The position numbers were made by a program, and so were the translations under genes. From NCBI GenBank assembly GCA_021296165.1, contig JAGWAW010000006.1, forward strand, positions 1-21,048: a stretch of DNA of 21,048 nt, written 5' to 3'. Origin of the DNA: Nitrosopumilaceae archaeon (GTDB taxonomy: Archaea > Thermoproteota > Nitrososphaeria > Nitrososphaerales > Nitrosopumilaceae). Under the pieces are notes generated by a model. It was not told the origin of the DNA, did not search any database, and worked only from the letters and a program-made list of their open reading frames with translations. Positions 1-6,805 of the stretch are shown piece after piece (the first letter of the stretch is position 1; each line of letters opens with the position of its first letter).

Positions 1-1
1 C

Positions 2-208
2 GGCCGTATCAAATTGATATTCCTGCCGCCGCACACACCACAGCTGAACCCCATCGAGATACAGTGGCGTGTGCTGAAACGCCTGCTGGCCTGCCGGTAC
101 TTTGAGACGCTGGAAGAGATCAAAAACGCCATCGAGGCAATCGTCCAGGGAGAGATGAAGCCGGTCCGCCTCATGCCATACCTGACTGACCGGTACAGGC
201 CCGCGTGA
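2..208 (+). CDS. IS630-family transposase, C-terminal part (cut by window edge)
   Basis: The reading frame is open from the left edge and ends with TGA at 206-208. It encodes the characteristic end of an IS630/Tc1-type DDE transposase: the segment IFLPPHTPQLNPIEIQW contains the conserved LNPIE, whose Glu is the third catalytic acidic residue of the DDE triad. A basic helix (VLKRLLACRYF) and a short tail follow, as in the family. The N-terminal DNA-binding part and the first two Asp residues would lie outside the window, so I cannot tell whether the element is intact. No terminal inverted repeat could be identified after the stop without the other end. The TTG at 14 is only an in-frame codon, not a true start. 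Confidence 0.85.
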   Translation, partial: GRIKLIFLPPHTPQLNPIEIQWRVLKRLLACRYFETLEEIKNAIEAIVQGEMKPVRLMPYLTDRYRPA

Positions 209-627
209 GGCGGCAACCGCGCGCCCATGATGCTGATCAATTTCACGCTTGGTGCCATTCCCGACGGGTACGACGTGCCGCAGATGTCCCATTTCTGACC
301 ATATTTCCGCACTCGCACCGCCCCTCCCATTCCGCCATACCCGTCGTCCGGCCCACATGGGGCAAAAGCCGGGAATGACGGCCGCCAAAGAGCTGTGCCG
401 CGGCATTTGGTTCTGGTATTGAGCGGATCTAAATGTCCCCCACTACGCGTTCATGGCGATCATATTTTACTGAGATCCTCCAATCGTTTGGATCTGCACT
501 ATGCGGTACTTCCCAATTCACGCACGATCAGCTGGGTGGACCTGACTTGGTACGGTGCGCGGTGGGCTGGAGGAGGCCTAGCCGCAGGATGCCCGAAGGC
601 GCGCGCGGCCAGCAGACACACATGCGT
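209..627. other. Gene-poor stretch beside the transposase
   Basis: About 420 bases with no convincing gene. A 23-codon frame at 230-298 (starting MMLINFTLGAIPDGYDVPQM) follows the transposase stop but is too short to judge; it could be a remnant. Longer plus-strand frames starting at 395 and 433 run into the antisense of the TPR gene and look like shadows. No tRNA-like cloverleaf or clear box A was seen. Confidence 0.4.
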
Positions 628-1308
628 CTAATCCTTGGCAAGATGCAGGACAAAGCTTGGATCCAGCCTCTTGGCGGCCATGAAGCACTCTGCCACATCC
701 TCAATGCTCCCCGCCTGGTACAGCAAGGCGCCCTTGTTGCCGTGGGCTATAGCATAGCCTGGATCCGCCCTGCTCGACCTCTCAAAGCAGCGCATGGCCT
801 CATCCATGCTGCCCATGCCCGCCAGCGCCGCCCCCTTGTTGCTGTACACACGGGCGAGGTCGCGGTTGGCGCCCTTCACGCGTTTGCAGAGATCTATCGC
901 CCTGTCGTGGTACGGCAGGGAACCGGCCGACCTTCCAGACATGTGCATTATCAGCCCCATTTTTTCGTGCGCGTGGTCGGTGTTCTCGTCCAGGCCCAGC
1001 GCCTTTCGGCAGCAGTCCTCGGCCTCCCCCAACCTGTCCATCTCAATGAGCACCATGGCCTTGTTTACGTGCAGGAATGAAGAGTCGGGCCTGTCGCCGA
1101 TTATGCCGTCCAGGCGCCGCAGGGCCCCGGCCATGTTGCCCCGCTCAAACATGCGCACAACCATCCCGAGGTCGATGCCGGGCCTGACAACCCCAAATAG
1201 GTCCGCTCGGCGGTCCCCATCGTCGTCGGCCCCGCGGCCGCGCGTTCCGGCCCTGCCTGCTTTGCCCCTCAACACAACCGACCCGCGCCGCCAGACGCCG
1301 TGCCACAT
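628..1308 (-). CDS. TPR-repeat protein
   Basis: A 226-residue protein with degenerate tetratricopeptide repeats from about residue 55 to the C-terminus. Diagnostic helices include LHVNKAMVLIEMDRLGEAE followed by CCRKALGLDEN, then VYSNKGAALAGMGSMDEAM with CFERSSRADPG, then AHGNKGALLYQAGSIED. These fit the TPR pattern of small residues at positions 8 and 20 and Pro/Asp near position 32. TPR proteins are protein-interaction scaffolds, and nothing here shows the partner. The first 50 residues are Arg/Gly-rich and may not be translated; a later GTG start is possible. A weak box A-like TTAATAC (minus strand, 1338-1344) lies 30-36 nt upstream of the ATG. There is no signal peptide, so it is probably cytoplasmic. 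It resembles the larger TPR protein at the right end of the window in general type only. Confidence 0.75.
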   Translation of the reverse strand: MWHGVWRRGSVVLRGKAGRAGTRGRGADDDGDRRADLFGVVRPGIDLGMVVRMFERGNMAGALRRLDGIIGDRPDSSFLHVNKAMVLIEMDRLGEAEDCCRKALGLDENTDHAHEKMGLIMHMSGRSAGSLPYHDRAIDLCKRVKGANRDLARVYSNKGAALAGMGSMDEAMRCFERSSRADPGYAIAHGNKGALLYQAGSIEDVAECFMAAKRLDPSFVLHLAKD

Positions 1309-1679
1309 GGTAGCATGGATGTGGTGTCGGGCCGTCCGTATTAACCGTGGCGGGAGCTAGAGGATGATCAATCATCATGACTTAGGATCTGGTGTCAAGC
1401 TCGTGACCCGGCCGTTAAACTCGTGACCTGAAAAAGGAGTCAGGCCGCCAGGGATTGTGACGCAAACGCCATCGGTCCCCGCCCGTCCACGCCACGCGCG
1501 CATTGCGGTCAAGCCACACACGCCCCCTCCCCCGGTAGGTGTCAAAGAGTGTGGGCGTGGTTCGGGGCGCCACGGGCACCGTTTGACGGGTTTTTGTTGC
1601 CGGATAGCCCGAGCCATACACCGTGAGACGGCCGGTCTGGCCTAATTTTGGATAAGCTGGACGCAAAAGAACCCCTATA
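1309..1679. other. Intergenic region between the TPR and SWIM genes
   Basis: A divergent intergenic stretch without a supported gene. It holds a short dyad (GATGAT-CA-ATCATC, about 1362-1375) and a 20-bp-spaced direct repeat of TCGTGACC (1401-1408 and 1421-1428). Short frames on both strands have unnatural composition and were not called. Confidence 0.4.
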
Positions 1680-1681
1680 TT
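1676..1681 (+). promoter_or_regulatory. Probable box A of the SWIM gene
   Basis: TATATT lies 26-31 nt upstream of the in-frame GTG at 1707. This is the same spacing seen for the other leaderless genes of the window. It overlaps the more upstream TTG (1680), so a transcript from this box could not use that start. Confidence 0.4.
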
Positions 1682-1706
1682 GGTGCGGGTGTCGCCGCTC
1701 CCCGCA

Positions 1707-3329
1707 GTGGAGGACGCTGACGGGTACGCCGGGTGGTCTTACAGGCCTACCCGGGAGGAGATCCGGAGGGAGTGTGAGCGGGACGAGTACCGGTCCGGCT
1801 CCAAGACATACGACGAGGGGGGTGTGCTGTTCGCCGAGCTGAGCCGGGGCGAGATCGTCGCCGCGGTGCGGGGCTACTACCGGAACGAGGCGGTCCACCT
1901 GGATGACAACACCAGAAGGCACAGGTGCAGCTGCCGGAACTCCGCATGGGTGTCGGGACACTGCGAGCACGTGGTCGCCGTCCTGCTGTACATGGCAGAC
2001 AACATGGAAGACATCGAGGACGCCGAGCAGGTCCGGCTGGATTCGGCCGACACGCTGCTGGAGAGGGCGCCTCCAGCGGACCTGCGAGACTTTGTGGCCG
2101 ACCGCCTGCGTAACGACCCGGTGATGTACAGCGACTTCCTGAAGCGGTTCAAGCTGAGCGACGCAGGCATTCCCCGAAACTACGCGAGGCTCCTCAAGAA
2201 CCTGTACGGGAAGTATGGGGATCAGGTCAGGGGGACCGTGCGGTTCGGGCGCCTGTTCAAGATCATACGGCAGAGGCGAGAGATGGGGATGCACGCCGAG
2301 ACGACCTCCGCATACAGGACGATATTGGAGTCCATACACGGGCACATGGACATGTTTGACGACGACCAGTACTACGCGGACTGCCTGGCGGAGGCGCTGG
2401 AGGGGATGGCCGACTCGGTGGCGCGGGAGGACCTGCCACCGGACAAAAAGCGCGACCACATATCGTACCTTTTTTCCAGATGCACCGACATCTGGTATGA
2501 TGACTACTGGCCGCACTACCGCATGGCCCTGGAGGCCATCTGCGACACTCCCGCCGATCTGGAGTACTGGCGGTCGCTGGTGAAGGGCCGCCTGGACGCA
2601 GATCCGGATACGGCGGTGCGGGCCGGCCTGCACCACATGGAGGCCCACATACTGCACACCACCGGGTCCACCGAGGCGGCGCTGGACCTGCTCTCCGGCC
2701 ACTATTCCGAGGACCGGGACCTCTGCCTGAAGTACGCCCTCCTGCTGCGACACGCCGGCCCCGTCCGGGCGCGCAGGGCCGGCGAGCAGATCCTGGCCGC
2801 ATACCCCGACGACGTCGACGTGATAAAGGAGCTGCTGCCCCTGTACGACGACTCCAGTCCCGCGTACCCCCGGATACTGGGCCGGGTCTTTCTGGCCACC
2901 GGGGAGTGGGAATACCTCTCCACGCTGAAGAGGCTGTCCAGGGACTGGTCGAGGACGCTGAAGGAGATGGCCGGGGAGCTGGCGCGCTCCGGCCGCCACG
3001 AGCGCGTAGTGGACATGTACCTCAAGGAGGGCATGCACCACGAGGCCATGGGCGCGGTGGAGTCAGCCAACGACATAGACATATACGAAAAGTACGTCGG
3101 AAGGCTGGCCAAGATGCACCCGGAGAGGTACGCGCAGGCATACGGCAACAAGGTAAGGATATTCATAAAGGTGCGCAGCGCCCGGGACCACTACGAGAAC
3201 GCGCGCCGCCATCTGGAGAGTATCCGGGACATCCCGCGAAGCGAGGCGGCGTTCAGGAAGCTGCTGAGTGTCATCCGCGCCGAGCACTCCAGAAAGTACG
3301 TGCTCCAAGAAGTGCTACGGGGATTGTAG
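1707..3329 (+). CDS. SWIM zinc-finger protein
   Basis: An in-frame protein of about 540 residues (549 if TTG 1680 is used). Near the N-terminus it has a SWIM-type zinc finger, CSC-x9-CEH, with ligands at C83, C85, C95 and H97 in the numbering from 1680. HVVAVLLYM follows, as is typical of SWIM domains (CxCxnCxH). The remaining 430 residues are highly charged and helical, with Tyr/Leu-rich repeat-like segments (for example YPRILGRVFLATGEWEYLS) suggesting an alpha-solenoid. SWIM domains bind DNA or protein and are named from SWI2/SNF2 and MuDR. In prokaryotes, stand-alone SWIM proteins are often encoded next to SNF2-type ATPases, and here the neighbouring convergent gene is exactly such an ATPase. 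The GTG at 1707 is preferred because a box A sits 26-31 nt upstream. The 3' end overlaps the helicase gene by 15 nt, tail to tail. Confidence 0.8.
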   Translation: MEDADGYAGWSYRPTREEIRRECERDEYRSGSKTYDEGGVLFAELSRGEIVAAVRGYYRNEAVHLDDNTRRHRCSCRNSAWVSGHCEHVVAVLLYMADNMEDIEDAEQVRLDSADTLLERAPPADLRDFVADRLRNDPVMYSDFLKRFKLSDAGIPRNYARLLKNLYGKYGDQVRGTVRFGRLFKIIRQRREMGMHAETTSAYRTILESIHGHMDMFDDDQYYADCLAEALEGMADSVAREDLPPDKKRDHISYLFSRCTDIWYDDYWPHYRMALEAICDTPADLEYWRSLVKGRLDADPDTAVRAGLHHMEAHILHTTGSTEAALDLLSGHYSEDRDLCLKYALLLRHAGPVRARRAGEQILAAYPDDVDVIKELLPLYDDSSPAYPRILGRVFLATGEWEYLSTLKRLSRDWSRTLKEMAGELARSGRHERVVDMYLKEGMHHEAMGAVESANDIDIYEKYVGRLAKMHPERYAQAYGNKVRIFIKVRSARDHYENARRHLESIRDIPRSEAAFRKLLSVIRAEHSRKYVLQEVLRGL

Positions 3330-6300
3330 GCCCAGCCAAACCGTGTATCCGGACGGCGTCCTCTCGGCGCGCAGGGAGCCGGCGGGATCCCTGACCTGCA
3401 CGATCTCGCCCCCTCTGTCGACGTACAGGTAGCAGTCAGCCCGCAGCGTTCGGGCCCGGAGCCACTGGTTTGTGGTGAGGCGCACGGCCCCGTCTTGGAC
3501 ATCTGCTGCCAGTATGAACCGCACCGAGCCCTCGCCGGCGGACTTTACGTCAAAGCCGTGGCCCTCGGACCGCGCATCCCGGGCATCCCTGCCAGCCAGC
3601 AGCTCCTCCCGGATCGCCGCACCCACCGCCGCCTCCCGCCGCCCGGCGGCCTCGGGATCCCCCGGAGCCACCCGGACCACGCCGACCACGTGGGGGGGCT
3701 CGGGGGACATCTCCACGTCACGGCTCATCCGCAGCCTCAAGTCCAGCCTGGCTTGGCGGTATCGCCGCCGCTCCCGTCGCTTGTTCAGTATGGCGAGATC
3801 CACCCTGTCCCCGTCGGCCTTCTTCTCCAGGAGATCCGTTATGTCGTCGCCGATCTTGGCCAGAATGTCGTCCATCGATCTCACGCCGTACTTTTGCGAG
3901 GCCTCATTATGCCGCCGCCTGTCCCCGAGGACCTCCTCGGCGTATCCGTCCATCGCCGCGGCGGCCTCCCTGACCGCGGCGCGCCTTGCCGGCCCCTGAT
4001 CGCCGGAAGGCGCCCCGCCCCCAGGCTCCAGATCCAGCAGGACCGACGGGGGAACCCGCTCCGCCGCCCCCGACCTTCCGTCCACATATACGGCCACCAG
4101 CTTGGCCGCCGCGGTCATCCCGGAGCCGTCGACCACCCTGCACTCGCAGAAGACCACGTGGCCATCCATCACACAGGACGAATCCGTGAAGGCGGCGCCC
4201 ACCAGCGCCAGCTCCCGCCACATCCCGGCCGCCCGCTCCATGGCCTCGTCGAAGGCGGGGTGGCCGAAGGTTATCAGATCGGTCCCGGGCTGCTCCATCC
4301 GGACACGCTTGTCGAAGGTGGCCGCGTGGTACTCCTCCGGCAGGCCCGGCCACGCGGGCATGCGCACATGTGCCAAGCCATTCTCCCGGAATTCCACGCC
4401 CCCGCCCGAGGCGTCCAGCACGCTCCGGAAGAACTCCCCGGCATACTCGGGGACCAGCTGCCTCTCCCGGGAGACGTCCATCGTGTCCCTCAGGGGGGCA
4501 TGGTCTATGTATTTGGAGGCCAGGCCGTCCTTGAGGTACTCCAGTATACGCCGGTTGTCCTGCTGCATTGCCTCCCGCATGTCCCGCAGTATGACGCGCT
4601 GGCTCCGGGCGCGCACTGTGGCATCCAGCATCATCTGCGAAAGCGTCTTGCCCGGCACTATGTCGCTGATTACGTCAAAGACCTTGTCGCTGCCTATGGC
4701 CGCCTTGATCTCCTGAATCTTGTCAAAGAGCGTCTGCATTATCTGGCCCTCCCGGGTGTTGGCGTATATCATGTTGAAGATGAGTACGGGGCGCTTTTGC
4801 CCGTACCGGTGTATCCGGCCCATGCGCTGTTCCAGGCGGTTCGGATTCCACGGCAGATCGTAGTTCACCATGATGTGGCAGAACTGCAGGTTTATGCCCT
4901 CGCCGGCTGCCTCGGTGGCCACCATGACCCGGGTGCGGTCCCTGAATACGCACTCGGCATCCTTGCGGTCGGCCGGGCTCATGGCCCCGTGTATGACGTT
5001 CACCGGATATCCCAGATCCGCTATCTTTCCGGCCAGGTGCCCCATGGTGTCCCGGGACTCGGTGAACACCAGCACCTTCTCGTCCGGCTCGCTCCGGTCC
5101 AGGGCCTCCAGAGTGCCCCGGAGCTGGCGGAACTTGGTCTCCGCACCCCTCTCTATGATCCGGGAGGCCCGCGCGATCAGCGAGTCTATGGAGTCAATCT
5201 CCGCCTCCAGATCCTCCCGACTGCGCGCGGCGCTGAGCATCTCCCATTGGCCCTCCGCCTTCCACCGCTCCGCCTCGGATGCCTCCTCTATGCTGCCCGC
5301 GCCGGGCAGGGGGCCCGCCGGAGCCGCGCGCGGCGGCGGGCTCCCGGCGGCCATCTCAGCCAGCCGGCCCCGCCGGCGCATCAGCGACTCCCTGAGGGCA
5401 AACGTGCTGGAGGCGAACCGGCGCTGCAGCAGCACCAGGGCAAAGGCGACGTTGCTTCCCCGGCTGGAGATCAGGGCCAGCTCGTTCTGCCTCTTGATGT
5501 AGCGGGAGAGCTCCGCGTACAGTGCCCTCTCCGGGGCGGAGAGCCTCACGTCCGGGGTCTCCACACGGCGGGGAACAAACAGGGGGCGGCCGTCAAAGTC
5601 CACCATATCCTCCTTGGCCCGCCGGAGGAACAGGGGGTTGTTCTTGTCGCGGACAGACTCGTCCATCATGGTCTCGGCGGCAAAGTAGCCCGGCTCCAGC
5701 AGGTCCAGCAGGAGCCGAAAGTTGGCGGGATCCCCCTTGTGCGGCGTGGCCGTCAAGAACAGGAGGTGCCGGCTTGCCGACGAGAGCGTCTCGCCCAGCC
5801 GGTAGCGCCTGGTCTTGGAGGTGGAGCCGCCGGAGCGGTAGGCGCTCATCTTGTGTGCCTCGTCCACCACGACCAGATCGAAGCTTGTCCCTTGGAGGGA
5901 GTCCAGCACGTCGACCTTTTTGGCAAAGTCCATGGAGGTTATGGCCTGGTCCCCGTTCCACACGTGCCCACCGCCGCGCCGGAACTGTTCCCGCCCCACA
6001 ACCTCAAAGGTCTCGTCGAACTTGTCCTGCATCTCCCACCGCCACTGCTCCCGGAGGGGGCCGGGGACCACCACCAGAACGCGCCGGACGGCCCCCCGCA
6101 TCTTGAGCTCCTTTATCAGCAGGCCCGCCATTATGGTCTTGCCGGCGCCCGGGTCGTGCGCCAAGAGGAACCGTATGCGGGGCATCTTGAGGAGGTTGCC
6201 GTATACGGCCTCTATCTGGTGGGGGAGGGGATCCATCCTAGATGCGCTCATAGCCAGCAGCGGATCGTACTGGAACGCGTACCGGAGCCGCCTGCCCTCG

Positions 6301-6365
6301 ATGGCCAAGAGGGCCGCCCGGGGATCGGCAGCCACCGGGCCGCTGGGCGTGCGTGGCGCCGTCAT
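3315..6365 (-). CDS. SNF2-type DEAH helicase/translocase with DUF3883-like tail
   Basis: A 1016-residue superfamily 2 ATPase of the SNF2/RapA type. Motif I is DPGAGKT (71-77), motif II DEAH (168-171), motif III TATPHKGD (205-212). In the second RecA lobe, VLVFTES is at 431-437, motif V EAAGEGINLQ at 485-494 and motif VI QRMGRIHRYGQ at 513-523, so the ATPase looks complete. Between the lobes lies a charged insert with a Pro/Ala-rich linker (about 340-375). The C-terminal region (about 920-985) has the outline of DUF3883 (GFDV, then LTTNQW, then CYLYV), but ILAAD (951-955) stands where the family usually has an IEVKG-type segment. Such proteins translocate on double-stranded DNA and remodel complexes, and some belong to defence modules. 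A minus-strand box A (TTATAT) is 24-29 nt upstream of the ATG, suggesting a leaderless transcript. No methylase or nuclease gene accompanies it here. Confidence 0.9.
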   Translation of the reverse strand: MTAPRTPSGPVAADPRAALLAIEGRRLRYAFQYDPLLAMSASRMDPLPHQIEAVYGNLLKMPRIRFLLAHDPGAGKTIMAGLLIKELKMRGAVRRVLVVVPGPLREQWRWEMQDKFDETFEVVGREQFRRGGGHVWNGDQAITSMDFAKKVDVLDSLQGTSFDLVVVDEAHKMSAYRSGGSTSKTRRYRLGETLSSASRHLLFLTATPHKGDPANFRLLLDLLEPGYFAAETMMDESVRDKNNPLFLRRAKEDMVDFDGRPLFVPRRVETPDVRLSAPERALYAELSRYIKRQNELALISSRGSNVAFALVLLQRRFASSTFALRESLMRRRGRLAEMAAGSPPPRAAPAGPLPGAGSIEEASEAERWKAEGQWEMLSAARSREDLEAEIDSIDSLIARASRIIERGAETKFRQLRGTLEALDRSEPDEKVLVFTESRDTMGHLAGKIADLGYPVNVIHGAMSPADRKDAECVFRDRTRVMVATEAAGEGINLQFCHIMVNYDLPWNPNRLEQRMGRIHRYGQKRPVLIFNMIYANTREGQIMQTLFDKIQEIKAAIGSDKVFDVISDIVPGKTLSQMMLDATVRARSQRVILRDMREAMQQDNRRILEYLKDGLASKYIDHAPLRDTMDVSRERQLVPEYAGEFFRSVLDASGGGVEFRENGLAHVRMPAWPGLPEEYHAATFDKRVRMEQPGTDLITFGHPAFDEAMERAAGMWRELALVGAAFTDSSCVMDGHVVFCECRVVDGSGMTAAAKLVAVYVDGRSGAAERVPPSVLLDLEPGGGAPSGDQGPARRAAVREAAAAMDGYAEEVLGDRRRHNEASQKYGVRSMDDILAKIGDDITDLLEKKADGDRVDLAILNKRRERRRYRQARLDLRLRMSRDVEMSPEPPHVVGVVRVAPGDPEAAGRREAAVGAAIREELLAGRDARDARSEGHGFDVKSAGEGSVRFILAADVQDGAVRLTTNQWLRARTLRADCYLYVDRGGEIVQVRDPAGSLRAERTPSGYTVWLGLQSP

Positions 6366-6387
6366 GGCGGGCCGACGGGGTGGGCCA

Positions 6388-6395
6388 CATATAAC
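6388..6395 (-). promoter_or_regulatory. Box A of the SNF2-type helicase gene
   Basis: The minus strand reads GTTATATG, with the TTATAT core 24-29 nt upstream of the ATG at 6365. This fits an archaeal TATA box driving a leaderless mRNA. Confidence 0.6.
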
Positions 6396-6449
6396 GAATA
6401 AGTCTGCCTTTAGGAAGTGAATCTGGGCGTCAACCGGGGTGAAATGGGC

Positions 6450-6761
6450 CTAAGCTTGATGAAATCGGCTTGATGATTGTATGAAAGTCTTGACTAATCG
6501 GTGGGCGGCCTGGGCAGCTCCGCCGAACTGCCCCGGAGATTGGGCAGGTAGAGACGATGTAGCATCCACGTCGAACTCCTTACGGGGTCCCAGCGAGTCT
6601 ATCGCATCCTTGGCTTCCCCTATGGCCTTGCGCATCTCCTCTGTGGAGGGGCGCTCATATCCGCCCCCTAAGAGTAGGCTCACTCCCGGCGGCACAATTC
6701 CGTGGCGCCCGTATTTGTCCAAGAACCTGATCAGCTTGGTGGCGAGCCAGCGATCACGCAC
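6450..6761 (-). CDS. Small hypothetical ORF, possibly a gene remnant
   Basis: A 103-codon frame starting at GTG. The first two thirds (VRDRWLATKLIRFLDKYGRH, then PSTEEMRKAIGEAKDAID) are amphipathic and have the G/C-rich third codon positions typical of this genome. The last third (about 6450-6520) loses that bias and reads like random sequence. The frame stays open upstream of the GTG (…RKIYLYCE) toward uvrB without a start codon. The nearest AT-rich element (6775-6783) is only 14-22 nt upstream of this GTG, too close for the leaderless spacing seen elsewhere. No family was recognised. It may be a truncated gene displaced by the uvr operon, or a real small protein with a wrongly placed start. 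Confidence 0.35.
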   Translation of the reverse strand: MRDRWLATKLIRFLDKYGRHGIVPPGVSLLLGGGYERPSTEEMRKAIGEAKDAIDSLGPRKEFDVDATSSLPAQSPGQFGGAAQAAHRLVKTFIQSSSRFHQA

Positions 6762-6774
6762 TTCGCAGTATAGG

Positions 6775-6782
6775 TATATTTT
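6775..6782 (+). promoter_or_regulatory. Box A of the uvrBAC operon
   Basis: TATATTTT lies 24-31 nt upstream of the GTG start of uvrB, the canonical archaeal spacing for a transcript beginning at or next to the start codon. It is the only candidate promoter for the three overlapping uvr genes. Confidence 0.65.
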
Positions 6783-6805
6783 CCGGCTGTGCGGGGAGCC
6801 AAGTC

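Noticed and set aside
433..1080. A 215-codon plus-strand frame
   Set aside because: It overlaps the TPR gene on the opposite strand, and its sequence resembles no protein.
1309..1679. Possible tRNA or other RNA gene in the intergenic GC-rich stretch
   Set aside because: No T-arm consensus and no cloverleaf could be traced.
1542..3041. A 499-codon minus-strand frame
   Set aside because: It is antisense to the SWIM-finger gene; its Val/His/Pro/Gln-rich translation is typical of a shadow.
3495..6401. A 968-codon open frame on the plus strand
   Set aside because: It is entirely antisense to the helicase, whose motifs are intact. Long antisense frames are common at this GC content, and the translation has no domain.
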